Assembly (NCBI GenBank): GCA_036924085.1
Contig: JAVGWX010000002.1
Coordinates: 90,126,441-90,190,440 of the forward strand
Length of the DNA stretch: 64,000 nucleotides
From: Ariolimax columbianus
Taxonomy: Eukaryota; Mollusca; Gastropoda; Stylommatophora; Arionidae
Direction of reading: 5' to 3'
A program made the translations under genes and the position numbers. Within the stretch, counting starts at the first letter, position 1, and the number at the start of each line of letters is the position of its first letter. Positions 21,859-31,347 of the stretch are shown here, one piece after another. The notes under the pieces were generated by a model, which did not search any database, was not told the origin of the DNA, and saw only the letters and a list, made by a program, of their open reading frames with translations.

Positions 21859-23024
21859 TTTGCAACCATACTTCCCCCGGAACCCAAACACTTTGGTTTC
21901 CCGGAAGCTGCCCGCAGAGTCATCGAAGCAACTCCTGCGGATCTCTAGTCGGCATCGTTTATGGTCAGAACTACGACGGTATCTGATCGTCTTCGCGCCT
22001 CTGACTTTCGTTCTTGATTAATGAAAACATTCTTGACAAATGCTTTCGCAGTAGCTCGTCTTGCGGCGATCCAAGAATTTCACCTCTAACGCCGCAATAC
22101 GAATGCCCCCGTTTGTCCCTGTTAATCATTACCTCCAGTTCCGAAAACCAACAAAATAGAACCGATGTCCTATTCCATTATTCCATGCACCATTATTCAG
22201 GCAGCCGAGGCCTGCTTTGAACACTCTAATTTTTTCAAAGTAAACGCGCCGGCCACCCAGGACGCTCAGCGAAGAGCACCCGTGGGAGAGAGCCGGCAGA
22301 CGGTAGGGCAGGAGACAACGGGCTGTGAACCGGCGCGAGCCGGACCGCCCGCCTGCGCCTGAGATCCAACTACGAGCTTTTTAACTGCAACAACTTTAAT
22401 ATACGCTATTGGAGCTGGAATTACCGCGGCTGCTGGCACCAGACTTGCCCTCCAATAGATCCTCGTTAAAGGGTTTAAAGTGTACTCATTCCAATTACGG
22501 GGCCTCGAAAGAGTCCCGTATTGTTATTTTTCGTCACTACCTCCCCGTGCCGGGAGTGGGTAAGTTGCGCGCCTGCTGCCTTCCTTGGATGTGGTAGCCG
22601 TTTCTCATGCTCCCTCTCCGGAATCGAACCCTGATTCCCCGTTACCCGTTACAAACATGGTAGGCATGTCACGTACCATCGACATTTGATAGGGCAGACA
22701 TTTGAAAGATGCGTCGCCGGCACATGAGGCCATGCGATCAGCACAAAGTTATCCAGAGTCTCCAGTGGGGACGCCGCAACCCCGCGAGGGGAAACGACGA
22801 TTGGTTTTGAACTAATAAAAGCGCTCTTTCCGCGAGGGTCGGAGCTTGGTAAGCATGTATTAGCTCTAGAATTGCCACAGTTATCCAAGTAGGATCGTGT
22901 CATCTAAGGAACCTCGACTGATTTAATGAGCCATTCGCGGTTTCACCGTGAGACAGTGTGAACTTAGACATGCATGGCTTAATCTTTGAGACAAGCATAT
23001 GACTACTGGCAGGATCAACCAGAT
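21786..23024 (-). rRNA. 18S rRNA gene, 5' two-thirds only
   Basis: In sense it begins ATCTGGTTGATCCTGCCAG (near 23024) and runs through standard landmarks: the GCCATGCATGTCTAAG region, CCAGCAGCCGCGGTAATTCC (22420-22445), and GGAATTGACGGAAGGGCACC (near 21840), to TTTGACTCAACACGG at 21786. There it stops; the usual next bases GAAACC are replaced by LINE 5' sequence. The length (~1,239 nt) fits an intact 5' part with no large deletion. It is missing the last third, so it cannot give a functional small-subunit rRNA. Confidence 0.96.
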
Positions 23025-23668
23025 ATCTGTCGGAGACGTACGTACAGCACACACCGGTCGGCGGAGGAAGGGTGTGTTTTTGTAAAAAGCCTCGCTGGGA
23101 CGACGGCCGCAGGGACCGACTGACGGGACGGACGGTTTGTTCCACCCGTCCCTCACTCCGTCGACCTAGGACCGCCTGACAGGGGCCTGCCACACGCACC
23201 AGACGACCGACCGACCGGGCTCGCTCGAGGAGGGATGGCAGCGCTCTGTGCAGAACGGATCCCAACGACCTCGGCGATGAATTTCACTGGGACTAGAGAC
23301 ACAATTTGGCCTGCCGGCCTGCCCTTCTCCGTAGGGAGAACGCAGGGCCTCGCTAGGCAACGATTCCTGCTTTCCATTTGCCGGTCACAAGCTCTTTGCG
23401 AGAGTCGGACCACCAGCGAGACGTACTGTCGAGCTCTGCTATAAGCCTTAGATAAATCACCACGGACGGACCACGTTTCCTGATACGGACCAGACTAGCG
23501 CACCTCGGTGGAGGAGCCACTACCACAAACCGCACCCAATTCGCACTACGGGGAAAGGCAGGCGAGCGTTTTCCGCAAGCCCGCGCTATCGCTCCGCCTG
23601 GCGGGACTGAGATCGCTTTACGAACACTGGTTGAAATTGAGTCGCCGCAGCGAGACAACTACCCCATT
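23025..23668 (-). other. Partial rDNA 5' external transcribed spacer
   Basis: GC-rich sequence immediately 5' of the 18S start, unlike the AT-leaning surroundings, in the position and orientation of a 5' ETS. It ends abruptly at the direct repeat (23669). Whether 23668 is the pre-rRNA start or an internal point cannot be told from the window. Frames of 60-120 codons here are compositional. Confidence 0.8.
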
Positions 23669-24197
23669 GCATTGCACTAAAGCCAGGAGGATACTGGTCG
23701 ACCTTCTTCAGACCGACTCGATATAAGAAGATTTACTTTAACCCACAACAAAAATAAACGTCTAGAGTGGAAAAGCTCTGGGAAAAAGTGGCTTTCAGCA
23801 ACATCATCAGCAACAAAAGATTGACAGAGTTGTTTGCATATATTTTAAATGGATAGAGTTAGCTATTTTGAGACGGTTAAAAAGTATTGAAAGGGTTATT
23901 TACAGAGATTTTAAAATAGTAGAAATAACTGCGTGTACATATTTTAAAAGGATGAAAATAGCTATTGACAGAGATTGAAAAAGTATGGACATAACTGTTT
24001 ACAGAGATTTAAAAGAAGGATGGACATAGCTGTTTACAGAGATTTAAAAGAAGGATGGACATAGCTGTTTACCAAGATATAAAAAAGGATGGACATTGCT
24101 ATTTACATAAATTTAAAATGGAAAGAAACAGCTGTTTACAGAGATTTTAAAGTAGTAGGTGTCTATTTGAAGAGATTTTGAAGAGATGGAAATATAC
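23669..24197. repeat. Right copy of ~494-bp direct repeat, with one extra 35-bp unit
   Basis: Starts at GCATTGCACTAAAGCC and ends at AAATATAC, matching 15805-16298. It has an additional 35-bp tandem unit near 24005-24060 (GTTTACAGAGATTTAAAAGA repeated). Beyond 24197 the same degenerate minisatellite continues into unique flank, whereas the left copy is cut by the LINE tail. This is the geometry expected of a target-site duplication. Confidence 0.92.
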
Positions 24198-24340
24198 AAT
24201 TCCGTATAAATGAAACGGAAAGAAATAGCTATTTAGAGAGATATTAAAGAGGATAGAAATATTTATTTACAATGATAGAAGTAGTTGTTTACAGAGATTA
24301 AAAAAGCTATAGAAGTAGCTGTTTACAAAGAAATATTACA
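24198..24340. repeat. Degenerate ~35-bp A-rich minisatellite, continuation
   Basis: Units of the type 'agagatattaaagaggatag / aaatatttatttac' continue from the direct repeat to about 24340. This is the pre-insertion target array. Confidence 0.75.
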
Positions 24341-24540
24341 TTATAAATATTTATTTAAGGCGAATCTCAAAACAAGGTCATTCATGCAGATTATGGTGCA
24401 CATGAACAGGAAATTCTATTTGGCATGTGGTTGCAAGGGGACTTCGGTGCACCAGACATTAAAGACATCTTTCGATTGGTACCCGCCAGGGGAGGTAAGA
24501 AACACAGACAAATGCAAGGCCTGTAACAAAATACGACCTG

Positions 24541-25225
24541 TTGTTGGTTGATACTAGTCTAGAGTTGCTCACTCTTGTTTATTTGTCCCTGTTTGGAGGA
24601 GGCTGTAGAACTTTCCGTAATTACGAAAAGTTCGACCCGTTTCAATGTGGGGGAAATGAAATTTCAGAACTCAGGTATGCTGCTGACACAGTTATCCTCC
24701 AAAAAAGAGCAAGAAGGCGTGGAGCAGGGGGGGGGGAAGGGGAGGGGGGGGGAGGTGATTGACGGAGGTGATATAACAGATGATCGTGTCTGTTAAACGA
24801 CTCAGCGAAGAACAAAACCTTTACCTGAACATCACTATAGCGAAGATAATGACCTCAGATCAAATACAACAAAAATAAGGACCGTGAGTTACCCAAGGAA
24901 AATAAGAAATCGGAAACGCCACACGTTTTAAATATCTTGGCTCCATTATAAGCAAAAACGGATTCTGCCAAAAACTCATTCGAAGAAAGGTAACCATAGC
25001 AACTAAGAAATTGAATAAAAAAGGCACATACGGCAGAATACTAACAACCAGACACAATTAAAATTCCACAGGGTATGTGTCTTTCTTGTGGCAACGTATG
25101 GATGTGAAACATGGACCTTCACACAAGCAATAACGCAAAAGAAAAATTGAACACCTCCCTCTAAAATGCTACAGGAAATGTCTCATAGTAGCACGGGCAG
25201 CGAAAAAAGCGAAGATCATCATTCA
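24541..25225 (+). pseudogene. RTE-type LINE fragment (RT palm to C-terminal region)
   Basis: Related to the element at 39054-41196. FDPFQCGGNEISELRYAADT corresponds to its FDPFTIGGYEIPELRYADDT, so the catalytic YADD is mutated to YAAD here. Later frames give NLYLNITIAKIM, FKYLGSIISKNGF and, near 25090, a YGC.TWTFT-like thumb block. A G-run (24725-24755) and several frameshifts break it. Confidence 0.8.
24724..24756. repeat. G-rich run
   Basis: Near-homopolymeric G with A interruptions inside the LINE fragment. It could form a G-quadruplex, but that is inference from composition only. Confidence 0.8.
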
Positions 25226-25247
25226 TAAAGGAGCTGTTATATAAATA

Positions 25248-25480
25248 CCAATAAACTGAAGATAGGTGGTACTGACGAATGTACCTGTGGTACAGGGAAA
25301 ATGACCGCTGAACATCTGCTGCAAAACTGCCCGACATACTAGGACCAGAGAAATCACATGATGTGGCCATCACCAGTGCCAACACTAGACAAGCTCAATG
25401 GCAGTGTCGACAGCCTCAGGATGACAGCTGCTTTCTTCGAACAAATTCAAGTTGACGTCTGACAGCGTACGAAGAAGATA
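25248..25480 (+). pseudogene. 3' end of the I-group LINE, truncated copy
   Basis: Encodes LKIGGTDECTCGTGKMTAEH and the terminal SLRMTAAFFEQI, matching the last ~75 residues of the ORF at 16331-19732, with a stop inside PTY*. It ends CAGCGTACGAAGAAGA, the family's tail. This is a third, strongly 5'-truncated copy. Confidence 0.85.
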
Positions 25481-25544
25481 AAGGAGCTGGATATAGTGCC
25501 GAATGTACACGACATCTTGGAAACAAAAGCACTTTGACCACAGT

Positions 25545-25885
25545 TGGGGTCATGATGCTGACAGGCGTATGAGCTGCAGTGGTCAGCGACCCATAGCTGA
25601 TTGCTAGCGTCAAGGCCCTTCTACACCCCCACGTGGTGATCATGGATAACATGCTGCAACAGAGCAGACTGGCTTAGGAGAAGGGATTGAAGAAAGAAGG
25701 TTAACAATGAACGACAACAATGCCTGCCGAAGTCGGATGTGTTGGACCGAAAGGTGAAAATATTGCAGTCAATCTGTAAACTATGACACAACGCATTCCG
25801 TTCTCTAGACTACGTTCTGCTACTTGCAAAGCCCTTTTCAGGACTTGGTAGCGAGAGAGTGAAACTGAACGAAGTCAAGCCAAGC
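25545..25885 (+). repeat. Dispersed repeat family B, copy 3
   Basis: Starts GGGGTCATGATGCTGACAGG and includes the GACCCATAGCTGATTGCTAGCG block, 'cacgtggtgatcatgg', 'gaagtcggatgtgttggacc' and 'actatgacacaacgcattcc'. An internal segment between the GCTAGCG unit and 'aaggcccttctac' is shorter than in other copies. Confidence 0.8.
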
Positions 25886-25959
25886 CAAACGTCACAGTGA
25901 GTTATAACATGCATTTTTTAAAGATATAAAGTAAAGATCTCGATTTCACGCCTGTGATT

Positions 25960-26195
25960 CATATTGGGAATATATTGTTAGATCCACATATTTCTTTTAT
26001 CAACGGCACACATGGGTTGATGTAGTCAACATCACTCTGGGCTACTTTACTATCCCAGATTGTTCCAGTACCCAATATTTGAGCCGGTTTGCGATCGAGG
26101 ACAAATTCAGCACCAGCTGGGGAACGAACCCCGATCGTTCTTGTGACAAGCATTAGCAGTAACTACTGCTCTCCCAAGGGTATGGTGACAGGAAA
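25960..26195 (-). repeat. Probable tRNA-derived SINE
   Basis: In sense, TTGGGAGAGCAGTAGTTACTG resembles an A-box region and ATCGGGGTTCGTTCCCC a B box at suitable spacing. I saw no second copy in the window, so this rests on the boxes alone. Confidence 0.5.
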
Positions 26196-26199
26196 TCGA

Positions 26200-26360
26200 G
26201 GCAGAGGAAAAAATCAAATATACAGAAACCTTCAAAGATGTTTTGAATTTGTCATTGAAAGAGGCAGCAATAACTGTACGGATTGTGGGTCTTATGGATC
26301 TGATGTTAGTAGGGACTTTCTGCAAAGGGCATGTTATGTGATGATGATGATGATGGATGT
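26200..26360 (+). repeat. Possible RTE/SINE 3' end with (GAT)n tail
   Basis: Ends GGACTTTCTGCAAAGGGCATG followed by TTATGTGATGATGATGATG, similar to the RTE-type 3' end near 59490-59530 (GCGACGTTCTGCAAAGAACATG + CTACATGATGATG). The body is not recognisable. Confidence 0.4.
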
Positions 26361-26737
26361 ATTGTTTTCTTGTAGCTCGGTTATAGACCTGGTAGTAGTG
26401 TAATACTTAGCTGACTGACAGTCTCGATCCCTACTTCGTTGTTAACGCTTATAATACACATCCTGTTTCAGGATGGGGATCTATGTTGGACTTCAGCGCG
26501 TGACCCTGGGACTAGTCTTTGAACGCGTTATCTTAGTCTTAGTCGACATGTACTTCTACAAGGACATAGCCCCTGTGCAGGTCTCATCTGTGGTGTGAGA
26601 TGAATGTAGCCAAGGGGAGGATCTCCTGCTTAGCAGGATAGGCTCGAGCAGCTTATGTGGGTTGCTAACTGATGTGCGAGTCCATCTTAATAGAATTTAC
26701 GGCTACGTACCACGTCCTATTAAAAACATAGTAAGTA

Positions 26738-26985
26738 GCATGTCCTGTACATAACGTCTCTTCTTACAGCATGTCCTGTACAGAACGTCTCTTCTTACAG
26801 CTAGTCCTGTACAGAACGTCTCTTCTTACAGCATGTCCTGTACAGAACGTCTCTTCTTACAGCATGTCCTGTACAGAACGTCTCTTCTTACAGCATGTCC
26901 TGTACAGAACGTCTCTTCTTACAGTATGTCCTGTACAGAACGTCTCTTCTTACAGCATGTCCTGTACAGACAGTCTCTACTTACG
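26738..26985. repeat. 31-bp tandem array, 8 units
   Basis: Eight units of AGCATGTCCTGTACAGAACG plus TCTCTTCTTAC, nearly identical. The reverse complement (GTAAGAAGAGACGTTCTGTA...) matches the shared 3' terminus of SINE family G and the RTE LINE. Confidence 0.95.
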
Positions 26986-27140
26986 CCTGTCAAGCTGTTT
27001 GCCTGTTATAAGTTTCCAGACAAGTGTGCAGTACGGTAGACTGCGATTACTTTCCGTATGCGAAAGAGGGAAAAAACAAACGATGCCTTCAAAACTGGAC
27101 ACGAGGGTGATTCGTTCCGTGTGCTTCCTAAAGATATTTT
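26738..27140 (-). repeat. tRNA-SINE family G, copy 3, with 31-bp minisatellite at its 3' end
   Basis: Right of the array, the reverse strand aligns with family G (copy at 50449-50695): a B-box region degenerate as GGAACGAATCACCCTCGTGTC (near 27105), then 'cctctttcgcatacggaaagtaat' and 'cttgtctggaaac'. Its 3' end is then present as an array instead of one copy. Confidence 0.65.
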
Positions 27141-27599
27141 AAACTGACAAAAAACTTCAACCAATATAGAGAAGTCAGCGTTTGTTGATTTGCCATGCAT
27201 TTGCTGATAACCTTTTCTGCGCAGAAGCTGAATAAGATTTGATTGATTTATTGATTGATAAATTGAAAAGAATAAAATCTCGTTTTCCCAGAGATTAGAA
27301 AGGCTTGCATCACTGTACTGGACCTTCATTCGCCGATGAATGTATACAGGTTTCACCTCTTGTTTGTTCAAGAAACAGATAACAGAGCGTTGCTCTTCTT
27401 TGGGGCATGTCAGTAGTGGGGCGGCCATCTTTGGGCTGGAATTATGACGTCATGTTGTTCGTCTTCACCGTGTTGACTCATACTGGACACTCTTGGCATG
27501 TTTAGCAACCATATTAACAAGCTGCAATACGCAGTCTCTGTTTTTCTCATGTATATAATGCTTTTAATGTTTTAATTTGAATCCCCCTCGTAGGATGAT

Positions 27600-27870
27600 A
27601 CGCAGTCAATGTTCCAAGTTTGCAGCTGCTATTGGCTTGTTTCTCCAGCTATCACTTCCATCTTTCATTCGTTGGTCGACGTTATACCTATGTGCCATGT
27701 TGCGATCAAATGTAACTCTCAGGTATTTCAATCTATCAGACCTATCAATGACACTTCCAGGGGTAACGTCTGGCTGGTCAGTCTTCAGTATAGATTTGTT
27801 CAAGGAGCCCGGCATCGCCCAGGCCTCGTTAGAATTGATCTGTTAACTGTAACCCCCACATCACTGTGAG
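27600..27870 (-). pseudogene. LINE fragment, region after the reverse transcriptase
   Basis: Frame pieces read SLNKSILKTDQPDVTPGS, LKYLRVTFDRNMAHRYNVDQ and KDGSDSWRNKPIAAA, the pattern of the segment after the RT palm in I/Jockey-type LINEs (YLGVTFDR...). It differs from the other LINE families here. Short and frame-broken. Confidence 0.65.
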
Positions 27871-27939
27871 ATTGCCTCCAAAGTCTCCTGGGTGTCTCTA
27901 GCCATCTCATCTCCCCCTTACTCAGCCCTGCATACAAAA

Positions 27940-28245
27940 AAAGTAAAGTATCCCATAGCATTACTGCCGTAGGGGTGTGAGGTGTTTGCGATCTCACATT
28001 TCAAAGGCTCGGCTATATCGGGTTCATTCCCCAGTTGAGGCGGTAATGTTTTTTCAGACCGCAATGGCTCCCGGGTCGACCCATCCTTAAATGGGCACCG
28101 GTTCAGTCCGGGAAGTAAAAGCGGCGAGGGAGAGGAGATGGCTACCGCCCTCATATAGACGACCCTTTGAGTGTGAGATCGCTAACACCTCAAACCGCTA
28201 TGGCAGTAGTGCTATGGGTTACTTTACCTTACTTTTTTTACATCT
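27940..28245. mobile_element. MITE-like element with ~65-bp terminal inverted repeats
   Basis: The ends are inverted copies: left AAAGTAAAGTATCCCATAGC, right (reverse complemented) GTAAGGTAAAGTAACCCATAGC less its final two bases, continuing through 'actgcc.tag.ggt.tgaggtgtt.gcgatctcaca'. The interior (~170 bp) has no coding potential. A partial copy lies at 11256-11400. Confidence 0.8.
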
Positions 28246-28775
28246 ACAAGCGTAGTTAAAAGACGTGCGAGTCCATCCTAACAGACTCAAACACTAGAGC
28301 AGATTATACCCGCAGCATGTTATGCGTCATTTCTGCTGCTTTAAATAAACCGCATAACCATGGTCAGTGTTATGCCCTGTCACACAGCTTTCGCCTCTAA
28401 CGTTATGCTCTATGTGGAGCAGTGGTGCTATCTGGTAGGGATCCTATCTGTGAATGTTAATATTCACCTTGCCTTAGTGGATTTAATGTTGCTAACTGGT
28501 ATTGTGTAAATATTGAGGATCATCGGTCAGAGTACTTTACATAGAGTACAGCGGAGTACTTTAGGGCAATCCTGGACCCATTGTCATCGGTTGTGATGCA
28601 TATACATCCCAAACGTAGTGTATCGGAACCATGTCATGATTAAAACACATGTTCCCGGACTTTTGATGTATCTGCAGACGCCTTTTCCATCGCGTCTGTA
28701 TCTTAGGAAGTAAGGATTGGACGTTTGATGACTGCTCTCCATAAACAGCTCATATGAATTAACTAAGGAGTCTCG
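28246..28775. other. No recognisable gene
   Basis: No domains or repeat matches seen. The duplicated phrase 'agagtacttta/ggagtacttta' near 28530-28560 is the only texture. Confidence 0.45.
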
Positions 28776-28779
28776 CATT

Positions 28780-29000
28780 GGGGATTCCGTGGCGAAGTTG
28801 TTAAGCCGTCGGCCTCGTGATCAGGTGGTGTGGGTTCGATTCCGGACTCCGCCGTCTTTTTCACGGGTGCTTGATGCAGAGCCCCTGCATCTCGTAGTCG
28901 CCCCTTTGTCGCCTTGTCCTTGACTTGCCACTGGGGTAGGGCGGCACGAGACGAGAGAGTGAGGATACAAAGAAGCGCAGTTAATCCTTACTAAAAATAT
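28780..29000 (+). repeat. tRNA-derived SINE family F
   Basis: Head TTCCGTGGCGAAGTTGTTAAGC (A-box-like) and GGGTTCGATTCCGGACTCCG (B-box) at tRNA spacing, with a body having 'cacgggtgcttgatgcagag' and 'gtcgccccttt'. The cloverleaf acceptor does not pair well, so it is a SINE or tRNA relic rather than a working tRNA. Confidence 0.6.
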
Positions 29001-29384
29001 TGCTAGAAAAATAAGTAATGCCATTATCGTAATACATCAGCACGTGAAGGTTCAAACATCAGCATTGACACACTTTACAATGAACATTCCTGTTTTGGCT
29101 TCTCATTGAAAGCATGTCTGGTTTGTAAGAGTGTTAGGTCCAGTACGTTGAAGAAATCTGTCCTCTGACAGAACGTGTAGAAAGGAGACACTTTTTGTGT
29201 TCCCCTCCTTGTGTCTCCTAATGAACGGAATGGCGAAAGGATGTAAAACGTGTCGCATGAGGCAAATACATTGAGTCGGACATCGTGTTGGAAAGAAAAC
29301 ATGGGTCATTAGCAGTCTTGAGTGGTAGATTAACAGCAACTGGGGTGTCAAGAAGACTTCGCTTAAATAGATCGATACTTACTC
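29001..29384. other. No recognisable gene
   Basis: Minus-strand frames of 75-82 codons at 29075-29351 have no recognisable domain. Confidence 0.45.
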
Positions 29385-30285
29385 TGTTTTTCATTTTCTT
29401 GTCCTTTTTTCTTTCCCTTGGTTTTTTCTCCCTCTTTCTTCTCCTTGTCTTTCCACTTTAATTCCCGTGACTTCCCACTTTATTTCCCGCTTCTTTCGAC
29501 TATATTCCTTGCCATTCAACTTTATTTCACTTGTCTTTCCACTTTATTTATCTTGTCTTTCCACTTTATTTATCATGTTTTTCCACTTTATTTATCTTGT
29601 CTTTCCACTTTATTCATCTTGTCTTTCCACTTTATTTATCTTGTCTTTTCACTTCATTTCCATTGTCTTTCCACTTTATGTCTCATGGCTTTCCACTTTA
29701 TTTCCCATTTCTTTTCTTTGACTTGCTTTTTTCTGTCCATTGTCCTTCTTTTTGCCGATTGTCTTTCTTTTTTCTTTCTATTGTCTTTCTTGCTTTCTTT
29801 CCAATGTCTTTCTGTTTTTCTATTTCTTGTCTTTTCTTTAATTCCGTTGACTGTCTTTTTCTGTCCCTTGCTTTTCATCTTTCTTTCTTCCCTTTAGTTT
29901 ACTTTACCTGTGCCATTCATTTGTATCTCTCTTCTCATTAATTTTTCTTCCATTTTCATTTCGTGTTTCGTTCACTTATCTTTCCTCTTTCCTTCCCTTT
30001 GTTTTTTCTCCTTTCCTTTCTGTTTTTTATTCTTTCTTTTGTTTTTATTTTTCTTCTCCTTTCATTTCGTTTCTCTTAATCCTTTAGTTTTTTTTTTTAC
30101 TTTTTCTTTCTATTGTCTTTCCTTTTTCTTTAATTCTGTTCAGGTATTTATTTCTAGTCTTGTTTTTATTTTTTTTCCTGACACATGTTCGCCTCTTATA
30201 AGTCACGTCATGAATTCTGTTGTATTTATTCTTCTTTGTCTTTTCTTTTTTTTTCTTTTGCTCTCGACTCATTTCTCTAATCCCC
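29385..30285. repeat. T/C-rich tract with a ~22-bp tandem core
   Basis: Between about 29460 and 29710 a ~21-22-bp unit ('cttgtctttccactttattt') repeats about ten times, then the tract degenerates into TTTC/CTTT runs. Frames of 130-160 codons rich in Phe/Ser/Leu are artefacts. It grades into a SINE C fragment (about 30258-30312, minus). Confidence 0.85.
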
Positions 30286-30536
30286 AAGGCGGTGTGCGTT
30301 GGACTGTGGGTTTGTAGATGACCTTAAAAAATGTCTGAAAGACCTTACAAAAAAACTTTCTGCGCTTAAGATCATGTGCGCGGACATAATTCATAATTTT
30401 TGCATTTGGAAAATGAAGAAAAGAAAATATGTTTTTGTATACTTGTCTGGTATAATTTTTCTCATCAGACATTCGAGTTTAATTTATGTATTTATAACAA
30501 TGACCCTGAATAAGTATTTTTTCAAATTTGTGTATG

Positions 30537-30538
<2 letters not shown>

Positions 30539-30622
<84 letters not shown>
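30539..30622. repeat. (AT)n microsatellite, 84 bp
   Basis: Forty-two uninterrupted AT/TA dinucleotides. Ile-Tyr frames across it are artefacts. Confidence 0.97.
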
Positions 30623-30626
<4 letters not shown>

Positions 30627-30714
30627 AAATTTAAAAAAACTGCTGTCAAACGAAATTTTTTCTATTGTTGGTGTAGACGATATGTTTTAAAGGCAGAGAA
30701 GTACAGGCTGTTTC

Positions 30715-30858
30715 GTCACTGATGTCGCCATGTCGTGTGCTGGCTATGTTTGTTTATTTCACCGCTAACAGAAAAACAACATATGATATACCGAGTATTC
30801 GAACCTTTGCCCTCCTTGGCGGCAAGTAGGCCTCGAAAATATTCGACCACGCGCTCCT
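30715..30858 (-). repeat. tRNA-derived SINE family E, copy 2
   Basis: Reverse copy of the 9024-9165 element. In sense: GCGCGTGGTCGAATATTTTCG, AAAGGTTCGAATACTCGG, then the 'tgttgtttttctgttag' and 'gaaataaacaaacat' body. Its 5' end abuts a mariner fragment. Confidence 0.78.
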
Positions 30859-30949
30859 CATAAATGAACATACGTACGATGCTCTTGTTTACGTCACTTC
30901 TGGTGCAAACAGCACATACCAGCCGTCAAGTTTGCAAAATGTCATTATC

Positions 30950-31345
30950 CTTCCAGTTTCCTCAGCAGACCGTTGAAAACATGGCGGGTGTGACACGGAT
31001 TCCGTCCAGAGTTGATCAGCTAGCGTTAATTCGGTTACTAACAGATGAATAATGTCCACCAGTTGACATTCATCGCAGAATTCTGGCAGTGTATGGTGAC
31101 AAAATTGTGTCGAAGACAACAGTGAAGAACTGGACAACGATGTTTAAAAAAGGACGTGAGTTAACGAAATAGCGTCTGCGACAAGGTCAGGGGCAGAGTG
31201 TTGCGTGAGAAAATCCCATCGCCAATATTGATGCAGCAATTCGGGTGGACCGTCGCCGGAGTTTACGTGTGCTAGCAGAGGAATTCGCCGTGTCGCAAGG
31301 AACGGTTCAAATGGTGGTTAGCAAAAAACTGAAGTATCGTAGGGT
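30950..31345 (+). pseudogene. Mariner transposase N-terminal fragment (left arm)
   Basis: Frames read VTRIPSRVDQLALIRLLTDE, then VSKTTVKNWTTMFKKGRELT and IDAAIRVDRRRSLRVLAEEF, the paired helix-turn-helix region of a mariner-type transposase. A TAA follows the first block, and the catalytic half is absent. Confidence 0.8.
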
Positions 31346-31347
31346 GT

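Larger units (their letters stand above)
16299..23668 (-). mobile_element. Chimeric insertion: rDNA 5' ETS + partial 18S + I-group LINE
   Basis: Everything between the two ~494-bp direct repeats is one minus-strand-oriented unit. In sense order: ETS-like GC-rich sequence (23668-23025), 18S from its first base to ~position 1,239 (23024-21786), tandem units bearing 18S pieces (21785-21340), 5' untranslated region (to ~20241), ORF2 in two frames (20240-16331), a ten-base 3' UTR and a 22-nt tail (TTC on the plus strand). The order and orientation match one read-through RNA from an rDNA unit carrying a LINE inserted in 18S, copied by target-primed reverse transcription. The sequence gives the structure directly; the RNA origin is my inference. 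A chimeric assembly is the main alternative. Confidence 0.85.

Noticed and set aside
22900..23658. Minus-strand frames of 77-121 codons in the ETS/18S region
   Set aside because: GC-rich non-coding rDNA; frames follow composition only.
21786..23668. Functional rDNA locus
   Set aside because: Only the first two-thirds of 18S is present; 5.8S and 28S are absent, and it is fused to a LINE between target duplications.
23663..23680. Short ATTGC duplication at the right junction as the true target duplication
   Set aside because: ATTGCATTGC here is a local doublet. The much longer match to 15805-16298 explains the boundary better.
15805..24197. LTR retrotransposon with ~494-bp LTRs
   Set aside because: The repeats lack TG...CA ends, a primer-binding site or a polypurine tract. 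The interior is an APE-type LINE plus rDNA, and no gag, protease or integrase is seen.
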